Shown in pieces: positions 46,582 through 55,837 of a stretch of 64,000 nucleotides of DNA (position 1 is the first letter of the stretch; each line of letters opens with the position of its first letter). The notes beneath the pieces are model-generated. The model worked only from the letters and a program-made list of their open reading frames with translations. It had not been told where the DNA came from and did no database searches. Location: positions 62,001 through 126,000 of the forward strand of contig NZ_NNRM01000044.1 of the NCBI RefSeq assembly GCF_002252525.1, written 5' to 3'. The DNA comes from Brucella pseudogrignonensis (GTDB lineage: Bacteria > Pseudomonadota > Alphaproteobacteria > Rhizobiales > Rhizobiaceae). A program made the translations under genes and the position numbers.

Positions 46582-46930
46582 CCTTGGTGGAGAGCCGCCA
46601 TCGCCCACAGAACCTGCCGCAAACACGGCATTTCTGCGATCATCCAGAAGACCAAACAAGACCGCACTCGCTCACAATCAATTGCAGGCGGGCCCCAGTC
46701 CTGTCAGATCATTGGCATAAAAAGCGATGCGTGCGGCAACCTGCTTTTTGATTTCTGCCGCTATGTATTCAATCTGGATGCAGTAGAATTGCATAAAACT
46801 TCAGTGGTTTTTATAAAAGGCCGCTAATTGAGCAAATCATTCTCAATACTGCAAATTAGGAGGATGATAATCTCTGCAGAGGAGAAGCGCCACGCAAAGT
46901 TGGAACGCAAGGCGGAGAATGGATGCTCTG

Positions 46931-46999
46931 TCTGATGGGGCCTGCAACTGCGCCTGACGAGGGCGCAGGCGTGCGACCCTGACTGCGCAGCCCATCAGA
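46931..46999. other. Nested inverted repeats
   Basis: Outer arms TCTGATGGG (46931-46939) and CCCATCAGA (46991-46999) enclose inner arms CTGCGCC (46948-46954) and GGCGCAG (46962-46968). The element lies between the AraC gene and the autotransporter start. It could be an RNA fold in the autotransporter leader or a palindromic repeat. Confidence 0.5.
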
Positions 47000-47011
47000 G
47001 ATTTTCACAAT

Positions 47012-47035
47012 GGAAAGGCCGCAAAGCGGCCTTCC
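47012..47035 (-). terminator. Hairpin after the AraC gene
   Basis: GGAAGGCCGC-TTT-GCGGCCTTTCC on the minus strand (8-bp perfect core), five bases past the AraC stop. The T-run is short, so termination may be partial. Confidence 0.55.
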
Positions 47036-47039
47036 TGAG

Positions 47040-47987
47040 TCAGGCAACGCTGCGCCGGAACGAAGCGGGTGTGGTGCCAGCGATCCGCTTGAAAAGCGTT
47101 GCAAAATGCGCCTGGTCCGAGAACCCGCAGGCAAAGCCGATTTCGGCAAGCGGCAGGACGGATGTGCCGAGCATCTCTTTGGCCTTTTGAACCCGCACGC
47201 GCATGACATATTGATGCGGAGTGATATGCATTGCCGCTTTGAAACGTTGATGAAAGCTCGTCCGCCCCATACCGGACAGAGATGCCAGCTCACCGATGTG
47301 AATATCGCGGGTCAGATGTTCAGTGATATAGTCATCAATTCGCCGCAACTGTCTTGACGTCAGCCCGCCATATCGATCGGGCTTGATGGCCGCAGGCGAG
47401 ACGACCGAATATTTCGCCAGCAGGTCGGCACAGAGTGCACGTGCAAGATAGTCAATCTTTAATTGGGAAAGATTAGCCGGCTCAGCCAGCGACTGCTTGA
47501 TGGCGCGCAACAACCAGCTCAGGCTGGTACTTGTGCGTCCGAATACCGGAAGCAGCGAGACACGATCAGGCTCTATCTCAAAGAGCTCATAGGCAGTCTC
47601 CTGGAGAAGTTCTGGCCTTAGAAAGACATGAACCGCCTCGGTGGCGTTGCCGATCAGGCAATCAACCGCAGTGAGCGGTTCAGCCATGCTGATCGAATAG
47701 GCTGGAAGCACGGCGAGTTCGCCACGACCGCCAATGCTTCGATGGACTTCTGTTTCGCGCAACCCCATGCTCAGCCAGAAAAATGGCACCGAATGATGCA
47801 GACATTCATGGGGATGTTCGAGCGTATGGGCTGCAAAGAGATCCTGCCAGCCGTGTCTCTGGCTGCTCCGGATGGTTTTGACTTCCGTGGTGACAAAAAG
47901 GGAGGTGTCCTTGCCCAGAATGGGGAATTTCTCCCCTCGATCAGGAAAAGCTGCCGTCTCGACGGCGTTTTCGACTAGATGTTTCAT
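47040..47987 (-). CDS. AraC-family transcriptional regulator
   Basis: A 315-aa regulator. The N-terminal half (about 40-190, AraC_N/cupin-like, FFWLSMGLRETEVH, AVLPAYSISM) should bind a ligand; the C-terminal half has HTH motifs in IGELASLSGMGRTSFHQRFKA and LAEIGFACGFSDQAHFATLFKRI, the AraC signature. It lies upstream of the autotransporter on the same strand. The AT-rich 5' region at 48180-48350 carries a palindrome and is probably its promoter. Confidence 0.87.
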   Translation of the reverse strand: MKHLVENAVETAAFPDRGEKFPILGKDTSLFVTTEVKTIRSSQRHGWQDLFAAHTLEHPHECLHHSVPFFWLSMGLRETEVHRSIGGRGELAVLPAYSISMAEPLTAVDCLIGNATEAVHVFLRPELLQETAYELFEIEPDRVSLLPVFGRTSTSLSWLLRAIKQSLAEPANLSQLKIDYLARALCADLLAKYSVVSPAAIKPDRYGGLTSRQLRRIDDYITEHLTRDIHIGELASLSGMGRTSFHQRFKAAMHITPHQYVMRVRVQKAKEMLGTSVLPLAEIGFACGFSDQAHFATLFKRIAGTTPASFRRSVA

Positions 47988-48239
47988 CGATGCACACTTT
48001 GCCTAATTTGGCTCTCTTTTCGAGTGAGAGGCCAAACGATTGAAATATGCAGCGCCCAGAGAGGATATAAGCGGAATGTCGGCGCCAAACAACTGTGGCT
48101 TGAAACAGCCAGCCGGTCGTTCTCAATCGGGTTTTCGTCAATGCTACGGCAGAGTATTGGCCATGAGCACGGTTGTTTGGTAATATAAATTATCTGTTAT
48201 TGATAACCCTTGATCGAAATCAATCCTTTGGATCGTATT

Positions 48240-48254
48240 GATTGTAATACAATC
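48240..48254. promoter_or_regulatory. Palindrome in the AT-rich region upstream of the AraC gene
   Basis: GATTGTAATACAATC, arms of seven bases around one A, inside about 180 bp of AT-rich DNA without a gene (47988-48309). It has the form of an operator for a dimeric regulator. Confidence 0.4.
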
Positions 48255-48309
48255 GGGCTATATTTTAAGCCATTACAATATAAGTGCTTTTTACGCGATC
48301 GATTTGTCA

Positions 48310-48420
48310 TTAAATATAATTAATGAATCGCAGTAACGGCCATTCTGTCAATTTTTGACAGATTATATCCTTGATCATCATGGAAAGATTAGCGGAGTTG
48401 CTAATTTTTCTGGGCACCAT
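48310..48420 (-). CDS. Possible 36-aa microprotein
   Basis: The frame opens MVPRKISNSANLSMMIKD and ends RFINYI. GGAGGTGAT lies immediately before the ATG, a perfect Shine-Dalgarno but closely spaced (4 nt). There is no other support. Confidence 0.25.
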   Translation of the reverse strand: MVPRKISNSANLSMMIKDIICQKLTEWPLLRFINYI

Positions 48421-48567
48421 ATCACCTCCAGATCAACCTTCAGGGAGAAGGTGATAGGATCACAGGCCCGCCATGACAGCGGTGAACACGCAATGCTGCC
48501 GGTATTGCGACCGGCATCGGTCGAAACGGATGCGAGCCAGGCCTCATCTCAAAGACAAAGCTGCAGC

Positions 48568-49827
48568 TCACGATCCGCCGGCGATCGCGGGGCTGCCACC
48601 CTGATTGCCAGCGCCTGGGCGAACCGGGGCGATCTCTCTGCGACCGATCAGAAAAAGCGCCAAGGCGAAAAGCGCGATAGTACCGTGAACCCAATAGGCA
48701 AGAGCGTAGCCGCCATAATTTGTCAGCCAGCCAGCAACGACATTGCTCAAAGAAGCACCAATGCCCTGAACTGTCATCACTGCAGCCAGCCCAACATTGA
48801 ACCGCCCCGTCCCAGACAGGATCTGTTCGGCTGCGACCGGTGTTGCGATGCCAATCAGGCCCGCGCCAATACCATCGAGGATCTGCACCGGGAAGATCAC
48901 CGCATAGGAACTGAACCAGCCGGCGATCGCGCCGCGGATGGGCAAGGCCATCAGTGCGATGATGAAAACGGTTGCAAGGGAGAAGCGGCGGATGAGAAAG
49001 GGCGCAGCAAGTGCCATTGCGATCATGGAAAGCTGGGACACGCCGGTGATGATCGCGGTGGTGCGAAACGGCGTGTCGAGTTGGATCGAGAAGTCCTGGG
49101 CGATCAGGCGGCTCATTGGCGCATTGCCGAAATGAAAGATCATCAGCACGCCCGCCAGCAGCAGCAGGCCCTTGCGACTGAACAGCACCGTAATGCCCGA
49201 TGGTCCCGGCGTGCCGTCATCATGGGCAAGTCCGCGGGCGACATCATGATCGATGTCTTGTGGATGGATTGCAAGCACTGAAACAATCGTTGCTGTAGCG
49301 CTTAAGAGCATCAAGGCAATAATACCTTTGGTTCCGAAGGCGGCTGTCGCGAAATAGATCGCGGCGAGCGATACGACATTGCCAGCGTGATTCCAGAATT
49401 CGTTGCGCGCGACCTGTCGCGAGAAACGCGCCTCTCCCACGAGCCCCAGGGTCAGCCCCATCAGTGCGGGACCAATGACAGCGCCGACAACCGCTGTCGC
49501 TGATTGTCCGCCAAACACCGAAGCATTGCCGGGACTTGCCAGCGTCCACAATGCCGCGAGTGTCACCAGAATGACCGGGATTATGATCAGGGTACGCTTG
49601 CGATGGGACGCGTCCACCCATGCGCCGAACAGCGGTGTCGCAATCATCCCGAGCACACCGCCCAAAGTGGCAACAATGCCCAATGTAATTGGAGACCAGC
49701 CTTGGGTTGCCAGAAATCCATCGAGAAATGGACCCAGTCCATCGCGCGCATCGGCGAGAAAGAAGTTGAGAACAGCCAGGGCCACCAGTGACCGGTCTGA
49801 CAAGCCATTACCCGAATTGGGTTGCAT
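48568..49827 (-). CDS. MFS transporter
   Basis: A 419-aa membrane protein with 12 hydrophobic helices. ATG 49827 has GGAGCACGGC upstream. LADARDGLGPFLDGFLA and the GAWVDASHRKR loop between helices 2 and 3 match the MFS signature (D-x-x-x-R-x-R/K form). The second half has FLIRRFSLATVF. Substrate unknown; relatives in Proteobacteria are annotated as drug or sugar exporters without firm data. Monocistronic. Confidence 0.85.
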   Translation of the reverse strand: MQPNSGNGLSDRSLVALAVLNFFLADARDGLGPFLDGFLATQGWSPITLGIVATLGGVLGMIATPLFGAWVDASHRKRTLIIIPVILVTLAALWTLASPGNASVFGGQSATAVVGAVIGPALMGLTLGLVGEARFSRQVARNEFWNHAGNVVSLAAIYFATAAFGTKGIIALMLLSATATIVSVLAIHPQDIDHDVARGLAHDDGTPGPSGITVLFSRKGLLLLAGVLMIFHFGNAPMSRLIAQDFSIQLDTPFRTTAIITGVSQLSMIAMALAAPFLIRRFSLATVFIIALMALPIRGAIAGWFSSYAVIFPVQILDGIGAGLIGIATPVAAEQILSGTGRFNVGLAAVMTVQGIGASLSNVVAGWLTNYGGYALAYWVHGTIALFALALFLIGRREIAPVRPGAGNQGGSPAIAGGS

Positions 49828-49973
49828 GCCGTGCTCCTGCTTGCAAGACCATGAATTGGAAATATTGCGCAAAACGAGCGGCTTGCAAAAAGGTTCCAGA
49901 TCAACGGATCTGGCTTTTACACAGGCGTGCCAGGTTTCGGTTCTGTACAGGCAAGCGCAGGTGCCAGGTCCAT

Positions 49974-50447
49974 TCAGCTGAGGGTGAGAAGGCTCTCTTT
50001 GATGGAGTGGCTGGGGATTGCGCTTTGTCTGAGGATCGACGCCTGATGGATCAGCAGCTTGCGCAGATATCCGCCCTTGCAGCCGGACCGCCGCCTGCGT
50101 CTGTTGCTATATTTAATCGGCTGCCAGTCGTCTGTCAGACCGAGTTTCACGCAGGTTTCAAGGATGCTGTCCCACAAGCCCGCCTCGGCCCAGCGACGAA
50201 AGCGCACGTAAACCGAATTCCACTTGCCATAGCGTTGATCCATGTCGCGCCAGCAACAGCCCGATCGGAGCACATGGAGCATTCCATTGAAATAGCGTCG
50301 ATTGTCATAGGAAGGGCGCGCACGTCTGCCGCGTTCGGCGGGAAGCAGTCGCTGGATGATCTGCCATTCCCAATCCAACAGATCGCCACGGACCAAAACT
50401 GCCTCCTGAACGCAAAAACTCCTTGGCCCGCTTGATCGACAATGCAT
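49974..50447 (-). pseudogene. IS5-family transposase remnant
   Basis: A 157-aa frame. RGDLLDWEWQIIQRLLPAE, RRYFNGMLHVLRSGCCWRDM and KWNSVYVRFRRWAEAGLWDS match OrfA of the IS5/IS427 group, but after GLTDDW the sequence departs (YSNRRRRRSGCKGG) and the second part with the DDE residues is missing. I found no terminal inverted repeats. Remnant marking the left side of the catabolic island. Confidence 0.75.
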
Positions 50448-50857
50448 CCTGTCAACGGCCTTGCTAAAACACTCCGAACCAAAAGAAAGCGGTCGATCGG
50501 TTCAGAGTGCTGCGTCAGGCGAAACTGCGAGGAAAGCCTGACGCCTTGGCAATGAACCATGTCGGGCGAGCGCTGCCAATCGCAAGTCGGTGGGGAAGAT
50601 ATAAGCAGTCACACAATTGCGCCTATCAGCCCCAAGGGTGGGCTGTTCCCGCTGCCCCAGTCTGGTGACGATTGGCACAAGACCGCGTCGGCTTTCAGGG
50701 GTGAAGACCGATCGTCCTAGGAGCCCGACGCGCTCGCATGATCGACCGCGGTCCGGCATTGAGCAGGTCGATCGACGCGTTGCAGGACTTTTCCCTGCAT
50801 TGCGCAATGATGCTGCGTTCTGTCCTGTTTGTTTACCGGAAAGCAAAGTCCGGCATC
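50448..50857. other. Stretch without a gene left of the regulator
   Basis: About 410 bp with no protein-like frame and no hairpin of note. It separates the IS5 remnant from the first GntR gene. Confidence 0.45.
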
Positions 50858-51535
50858 TCAGGCGAGCAGGGCGCTGAGATCATGGGCATGATCGTTGCCA
50901 TCGCGCAGATCAAGCTCGGATTCGACATGATCAAGATGATGAGACATCAGGTGGACAGCTTTGTCCCGCTGCTGGCTGGCGATCGCTTCGACAATTTCTG
51001 CATGTTCATCGGGTCCGCAATTAAACTGGTCGGTGTTGCGATAGACAGCGGTGATCAGCGAGGTCCGCGAGACCAGGTCGCGCATCATGGGCGAAAGAAA
51101 ATTGGAGTGTGCGAGTTCTGCCAGCAGCAGATGAAAACCGCCGGATAATCTGATGATGTCGGTGGTGATATTGCGGCTATTGGCCACGCGTTCCTTGGCA
51201 ACATGATCCTGGAGCCGTTTTATGTCGGCGCGTGTGGCGGATCGGCAAAGATGTTCGACCACGCAACGCTCCACCGTGCGCCGCACGAAGAACACGTCGC
51301 GGGCTTCCCGGACGGTTGGCTTGCAGACGAAGGCGCCGCGATTGGGCAGGATATCCACCAGTCCCTCGCGTTTGAGGGCGGCGAGCGCCTGCCGGATACG
51401 CGCACGGCTGACCTTGAAGATGGTCGCCATTTCCTCTTCTTTGAGCTGGACGCCAGGGCGCAGGCGCCGCTCGGCGATCGACAGCCAGACTTTCTCGACA
51501 ATATGCTGTGTTGACGCGTCCCTCTGCCCTGCCAT
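50858..51535 (-). CDS. GntR-family regulator (FadR subfamily), copy 1
   Basis: A 225-aa regulator. GGAGGAGGG precedes the ATG. The winged HTH (about 15-75) has RRLRPGVQLKEEEMATIFKV and SRARIRQALAALKREGLV, then a FadR-type all-helical ligand domain (RLSGGFHLLLAELAHS, MMRDLVSRTSLITAVYRN, CGPDEHAEIVEAI). The His and Asp pattern in this domain often binds a metal-assisted carboxylate ligand. It is closely related to the copy at 53158. A palindrome TTGTCTACAA lies 80 bp upstream of its start. Confidence 0.9.
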   Translation of the reverse strand: MAGQRDASTQHIVEKVWLSIAERRLRPGVQLKEEEMATIFKVSRARIRQALAALKREGLVDILPNRGAFVCKPTVREARDVFFVRRTVERCVVEHLCRSATRADIKRLQDHVAKERVANSRNITTDIIRLSGGFHLLLAELAHSNFLSPMMRDLVSRTSLITAVYRNTDQFNCGPDEHAEIVEAIASQQRDKAVHLMSHHLDHVESELDLRDGNDHAHDLSALLA

Positions 51536-51614
51536 GAGCCCTCCTCCCCTTCTGCATCAACAAGCGCGCTGCAGAAGAAAAAGTCAACCATCATGGCAAG
51601 GTAAAGGGGACAAA

Positions 51615-51626
51615 ATTGTCTACAAT
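51615..51626. promoter_or_regulatory. TTGT-N2-ACAA operator upstream of GntR copy 1
   Basis: ATTGTCTACAAT, a 12-bp palindrome with the TNGT-ACNA core of FadR-type GntR operators, between the racemase stop and the regulator start. Related sites lie at 53067 and 62281. Confidence 0.6.
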
Positions 51627-51642
51627 AAGCCGCGATTTCCGG

Positions 51643-52368
51643 CTATGCGATCCGTTTGGTCAAAGCAGGGCCCTTGCTGAGCGGGTAGTCGTAACTGTTG
51701 ACCTTTGAGGTCGCATAGCCTGCACCGACCAGGGCTTCGGCCATCTTGACTGCTGCGGTTACACCGTCAATGACTGGAACACCGGTTGCGTGCTTAAGGC
51801 GCGCGCATAGCGACGACATGCCGGCACAGCCGAGCACGATGGCTTCGGCGCCATCCTCATCCCTGGCGCGTTTGATCTCTAAAATCAGCAATTGCTCGGC
51901 CCGCTCGCGCTCCTCTTCCAGAGCCAGAACCGGCAAATCGATCGCCCGCACCTTGCGGCAATGGCGCTCTGCGCCATAAGCGGTCACCAGATCCTCGATG
52001 ATAGCGACCGAGCGCGGCAATGTGGTGATGACCGAAAAGCGCCGGCTGATGGTCATTGCAACCTGGATCGCCGCCTGACAAATGCCGATCACCGGCCCTG
52101 CCGCTACCTCGCGCGCGGCGTTAAGGCCCGGATCATCGAAACAGGCAATGACAAAGGCATCGACCCCCTGGCTCTCACCCTTGCGGATTTCCGCAAGCAT
52201 GGAGGGCACTGCCAGAGCCTCGTCCGCGCCCCCTTCGATACTGGCAGGCGTATCCAATGGATTGGTGGCCGAGAGCCGGGTCTGGCTCTGCTTGACCAGC
52301 AAGGCGCTGTCGAGCGCCTGTTGTGTCATGGAGGCGGTGGAATTGGGATTGATCAAGTGAATATGCAT
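51643..52368 (-). CDS. Asp/Glu/hydantoin racemase family protein
   Basis: A 241-aa cofactor-independent racemase. MHIHLINPNSTASMTQ is the typical opening; the two active-site Cys lie in DAFVIACFDDPGL and AIVLGCAGMSSL. VPVIDGVTAAVKMAEAL closes the domain. The pattern is that of hydantoin racemase (HyuE) or the arylmalonate-decarboxylase relatives. It is 30 bp after the flavin reductase and upstream of GntR copy 1 on the same strand. Together with amidohydrolases nearby it points to processing of chiral cyclic amides. Confidence 0.85.
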   Translation of the reverse strand: MHIHLINPNSTASMTQQALDSALLVKQSQTRLSATNPLDTPASIEGGADEALAVPSMLAEIRKGESQGVDAFVIACFDDPGLNAAREVAAGPVIGICQAAIQVAMTISRRFSVITTLPRSVAIIEDLVTAYGAERHCRKVRAIDLPVLALEEERERAEQLLILEIKRARDEDGAEAIVLGCAGMSSLCARLKHATGVPVIDGVTAAVKMAEALVGAGYATSKVNSYDYPLSKGPALTKRIA

Positions 52369-52398
52369 GCTGAAATTCTCTGTTGCCTGGCTGCGGGT

Positions 52399-53025
52399 CT
52401 ATCGGTCCGGCTTGCTGAAATTACCGATCGGCGGGGCTTTCAAAACAAATTGACGGTCTGAGGTAAGATAATTATCGGCGTGTAATCGGGCGATCGGCTG
52501 GTAGAATTCGGGATCGACATAATGGCCTTCAGCGTCCAGACAATTGCGGCGGACATGCATCTGCACCACCTCGCCCAGAACCAGAGTGCGCCGCGGGTAA
52601 TCGATGAGCCGCTCGACCCGACACTCAAAGACACAGGGCGCTTCGAGTGGATAGGCGGCATCGATCTTGCTGCAGGGCTGCGCGGTCAATCCTGCCATTT
52701 CCATTTCATCGACCTCAGTGTCAAAACCCAGTCCGCAGACCAGCATCTGCTGCGACAGCGCCATGTCGACCATGCTGATGGCGAAATCGCCAGAGCGGCG
52801 AATATTGGCCATGGTGTCCTTTTCCTCTCCCGACAGCCGCGGCTGGATGCCAAGAACGACGATCGCCGGATCGTGCGAGAAAACATTGAAGAAACTCATC
52901 GGCGCAGCGTTGTTGTGCCCGGCAGCCGAACGTGTTGTGACCAGCGCGATCGGACGCGGACCAATGAAGTTGGTCAGCAGACGATAGCGGCTTTGCGGGT
53001 CGAGGTTCTCGAAGTCAAATTCCAT
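52399..53025 (-). CDS. Flavin reductase-like protein (DIM6/NTAB family)
   Basis: About 208 aa from ATG 53025 (an ATG nine codons earlier, 53052, is also possible). The FMN-binding split-barrel motifs NFIGPRPIALVTT, NNAAPMSFFNVFSHDP and RLSGEEKDTMANIRRSGDF are clear. Such proteins bind FMN and supply reduced flavin or reduce small substrates. It is divergent from GntR copy 2, with a palindromic operator between. It is the first gene of a unit with the racemase and GntR copy 1. Confidence 0.85.
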   Translation of the reverse strand: MEFDFENLDPQSRYRLLTNFIGPRPIALVTTRSAAGHNNAAPMSFFNVFSHDPAIVVLGIQPRLSGEEKDTMANIRRSGDFAISMVDMALSQQMLVCGLGFDTEVDEMEMAGLTAQPCSKIDAAYPLEAPCVFECRVERLIDYPRRTLVLGEVVQMHVRRNCLDAEGHYVDPEFYQPIARLHADNYLTSDRQFVLKAPPIGNFSKPDR

Positions 53026-53066
53026 GGGCAGCCCAGACTGTGATAAAATCATCTACAAAACTATCT

Positions 53067-53084
53067 TTTATTGTCAACAATAAA
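53067..53084. promoter_or_regulatory. Operator between flavin reductase and GntR copy 2
   Basis: TTTATTGTCAACAATAAA, an 18-bp perfect palindrome with the core TTGTCAACAA (53071-53080). It lies in the 105-bp divergent space; a TATAAA at 53092-53097 is a likely -10 for GntR copy 2, so the site would overlap the promoter. Confidence 0.65.
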
Positions 53085-53157
53085 GCAACTGTATAAATGT
53101 GCGAGTTGACTTTTTCCCGCACATGACGATTGTCGAATCCAACACGGAGAAGTCTTA

Positions 53158-53835
53158 ATGAATGCAGCAACGGCCATGTCGATCGAACAGATCGTCGAGA
53201 AAGTCTGGCTTTCGATCGCCGAGCGGCGATTGCGGCCTGGCATCCAGCTCAAGGAAGAACAGCTTGCCTCTATTTTCAGTGTCAGTCGCGCCCGCATTCG
53301 CCAGGCGTTGACGGTGCTTGAACGCGATGGGCTTGTGACGATGATCCCCAATCGCGGCGCCTTTGTCAGCAAACCGACCGTGCAGGAAGCGCGTGATGTG
53401 TTTTCGGTGCGACAGGCGGTGGAGCGCTGCATCATTGAGCGGCTGTGCGGCTCGCAGCTCAAGGACAGTGTCAAGCGATTGCGCGCGCATGTCGAGCTGG
53501 AGCGGATTGCCAATGCCGAAGACAGCACCACCGACATCATCAAACTTTCCGGCGGGTTTCATCTTCTGTTGGCTGAACTCACCGGATCTGACTTTCTGTT
53601 TGCCACCATGCGGGATCTGATTTCCCGCAGTTCGCTGATCACCGCGATTTATCGCAATACCGACCGCTTCAATTGCGGTCCGGACGAACATGCTGAAATC
53701 GTGAAGGCAATTTCGGCAAAGGCGGTAGAGAAAGCGGTTCATTTGATGGCCCATCATCTTGAGCATGTGGAATCCGAGCTTGATCTGAGCGAGATCCGCG
53801 AGCTGTCTTACGATCTGCGCACGGCGCTGGCGTAA
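53158..53835 (+). CDS. GntR-family regulator (FadR subfamily), copy 2
   Basis: A 225-aa paralogue of the regulator at 50858, with long shared stretches (IVEKVWLSIAERRLRPG, SRARIRQAL, CGPDEHAEIV). Winged HTH at about 18-80, FadR-type ligand domain after. CGGAGAAGTC precedes the ATG. It is divergent from the flavin reductase and convergent with the transporter operon. The same core operator lies upstream of both copies, so cross-regulation is likely. Confidence 0.9.
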   Translation: MNAATAMSIEQIVEKVWLSIAERRLRPGIQLKEEQLASIFSVSRARIRQALTVLERDGLVTMIPNRGAFVSKPTVQEARDVFSVRQAVERCIIERLCGSQLKDSVKRLRAHVELERIANAEDSTTDIIKLSGGFHLLLAELTGSDFLFATMRDLISRSSLITAIYRNTDRFNCGPDEHAEIVKAISAKAVEKAVHLMAHHLEHVESELDLSEIRELSYDLRTALA

Positions 53836-53876
53836 CGGGGACGGTGCCGGTTTTGCCGGCGCCGATTGACGGGCGC

Positions 53877-54857
53877 TCAAATCTCCATTTCCACCAGGTG
53901 GCAGGCCACGCGGGTCTTGTTGGGGAGGAGCTGCATTGCCGGCGCTTCCCGTGCGCAGCGTTCGATAGCGAAGGGGCAGCGCGGATGGAAGGTGCAGCCC
54001 GACGGTGGCTTCAACGGGCTCGGCACCTCACCTGTCGTCGGCTCACGATTGCGGTTGGGGGCAGCAATATTGGGGATCGTCTGCAACAACAGCTTGGTAT
54101 AGGGATGACGGGGTGCGGCAAAAAGTTCTTCGGTCTCGCCCTCCTCGACAATCCGTCCAAGATACATCACGGCAATCCGGTCAGACATGTGGCGGACAAC
54201 GCTCATGTCATGGCTGATGAACAGATAGGTCAAACCAAGTTCGTCCTGCAGGCGGCGCATCAGATTGAGCACCTGCGCCTGCACGGATACGTCGAGGGCT
54301 GAGGTCGGTTCATCGCAAACCAGGAACTCTGGCTCGCTGGCCAAGGCGCGGGCGATCGAAATGCGCTGACGCTGGCCGCCTGAAAATTCATGTGGGAATT
54401 TCTCGCCATCGGAGACCGAGAGCCCGACAATGGTGAGCAGTTCCTCGACGCGTGCGGTGATTGCGGAGGCCGTGGCACGCAGCTTCAGCTCACGCAGTGG
54501 TTCCCCAATGATATTCTTGACCCGCCAGCGCGGATTGAGAGAAGCGTAGGGGTCCTGGAAAATCATCTGCGCCGATAGCGGTGCCCCGCTTTTGCCGGGT
54601 GCAAAGCGCATGCCACCGCTTGTGGCGGGATAAAGACCGGTAACCAGGCGCGCGACTGTCGACTTGCCGCAACCGCTTTCCCCCACAATACTCAGGCAGC
54701 CGCCCGCCGGCACTGTGAAACTGATGTCATTGACAGCCTTGAGATATTGCTTGGGTTTGCGTTCCACCAGGCGGTTGAGCCAGGGCGCCGACACATCGAA
54801 GGTCTTGACGAGCCGCTCGACCGTCAAGGCCGGTTGATTGTTTGCATGGATCGTCAT
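53877..54857 (-). CDS. Peptide/nickel-type ABC transporter ATPase (OppF/DppF-like)
   Basis: A 326-aa ATPase. Walker [11 protein letters not shown]-loop, signature [15 protein letters not shown], Walker [13 protein letters not shown] and H-loop ISHDMS are present. The C-terminal oligo_HPY zone has [10 protein letters not shown] and [10 protein letters not shown]. Starts at ATG 54857, overlapping the stop of the partner ATPase by 4 bp. Last gene of the transporter operon; a GC hairpin (53843-53863) without T-run lies between it and the convergent regulator. Confidence 0.92.
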   Translation of the reverse strand: MTIHANNQPALTVERLVKTFDVSAPWLNRLVERKPKQYLKAVNDISFTVPAGGCLSIVGESGCGKSTVARLVTGLYPATSGGMRFAPGKSGAPLSAQMIFQDPYASLNPRWRVKNIIGEPLRELKLRATASAITARVEELLTIVGLSVSDGEKFPHEFSGGQRQRISIARALASEPEFLVCDEPTSALDVSVQAQVLNLMRRLQDELGLTYLFISHDMSVVRHMSDRIAVMYLGRIVEEGETEELFAAPRHPYTKLLLQTIPNIAAPNRNREPTTGEVPSPLKPPSGCTFHPRCPFAIERCAREAPAMQLLPNKTRVACHLVEMEI

Positions 54858-55837
54858 GCGGTGCCTCCTGCATTGAGCCAGCATGCGCTGGCGCTCGCTT
54901 CAGAAAATTTCAGTTCCGGTCTTTCGCGATGGCAGCGTGGGCCTGCGCTTTTGCAGCGTGGATTAAAGGCGCAACCGTCTGGGATCGCATCCAGGCGCGG
55001 CATTGAGCCATCGATCTGGTTGAGTTTCTCGACCCGTGCGCCCAATGACGGGATCGACGCCATCAAACCCTGGGTATAGGGATGGCGTGGCTGGTGCAGC
55101 ACCTGTTCGACAGGCCCCACTTCGATGAGCCGTCCGGCATACATGACCGCGATGCGGTCGGCGGCTTCAGCAATCACCCCCATATCGTGGGTCACCAGCA
55201 TGACGGCGGTTTGCTTTTCCTTGCAGAGTTTGCGCAACAGCGAGATGATCTGCGCCTGGATCGACACATCAAGAGCGGTGGTCGGCTCATCGGCAATCAC
55301 CAGTTTGGGCGATGCCGCAAGCGCAAGTGCGATCACCACACGCTGGCGCATGCCGCCAGAAAACTGATGCGGATAATGATTGACGCGCTCTTCGGGCGAA
55401 GGAATGCCGACATCCCGCAAAAGCTGCACGGCGCGTTCGCGGGCCTGCGCCTTGTTCAGACAAAGATGCCTGCGGATGGTTTCAACGAGCTGCGCGCCGA
55501 CGGTAAACAGCGGATTGAGCGAGGTGAGCGGGTCCTGGAAGATTGCGCCGATCTCCCGGCCGCGAATTTTCTCCATGGCCCGGTCGTCAAGCGTATCAAT
55601 GCGCTGCTGTCCAAGCCAGACCTCACCGCCAGCAATATGGCCGGGTCGCTCGAGCAGCCCCTGGATCGCCAGGCCGGTCATAGACTTTCCGGCGCCCGAT
55701 TCACCCACCACACCGAGGATTTCACCAGGGCGAATGGACAGGCTGACATCGGAAAGTGCGGTGACGGTGCCACGGCGGCCGGGAAAATCAACACGAAGAT
55801 TGCGGACTTCGATGACGGCTTGCTGTGTCTCAATCAT
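54854..55837 (-). CDS. Peptide/nickel-type ABC transporter ATPase (OppD/DppD-like)
   Basis: A 327-aa ATPase. Walker A GESGAGKSM, signature FSGGMRQRVVIALAL, Walker B LVIADEPTTALD, H-loop VTHDMGV; the C-terminal zone has GCAFNPRCKS. The frame is open further up, but ATG 55837 overlaps the end of the amidohydrolase gene by 8 bp and starts the domain. Forms the ATPase pair with the next gene. Confidence 0.92.
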   Translation of the reverse strand: MIETQQAVIEVRNLRVDFPGRRGTVTALSDVSLSIRPGEILGVVGESGAGKSMTGLAIQGLLERPGHIAGGEVWLGQQRIDTLDDRAMEKIRGREIGAIFQDPLTSLNPLFTVGAQLVETIRRHLCLNKAQARERAVQLLRDVGIPSPEERVNHYPHQFSGGMRQRVVIALALAASPKLVIADEPTTALDVSIQAQIISLLRKLCKEKQTAVMLVTHDMGVIAEAADRIAVMYAGRLIEVGPVEQVLHQPRHPYTQGLMASIPSLGARVEKLNQIDGSMPRLDAIPDGCAFNPRCKSAGPRCHRERPELKFSEASASACWLNAGGTA

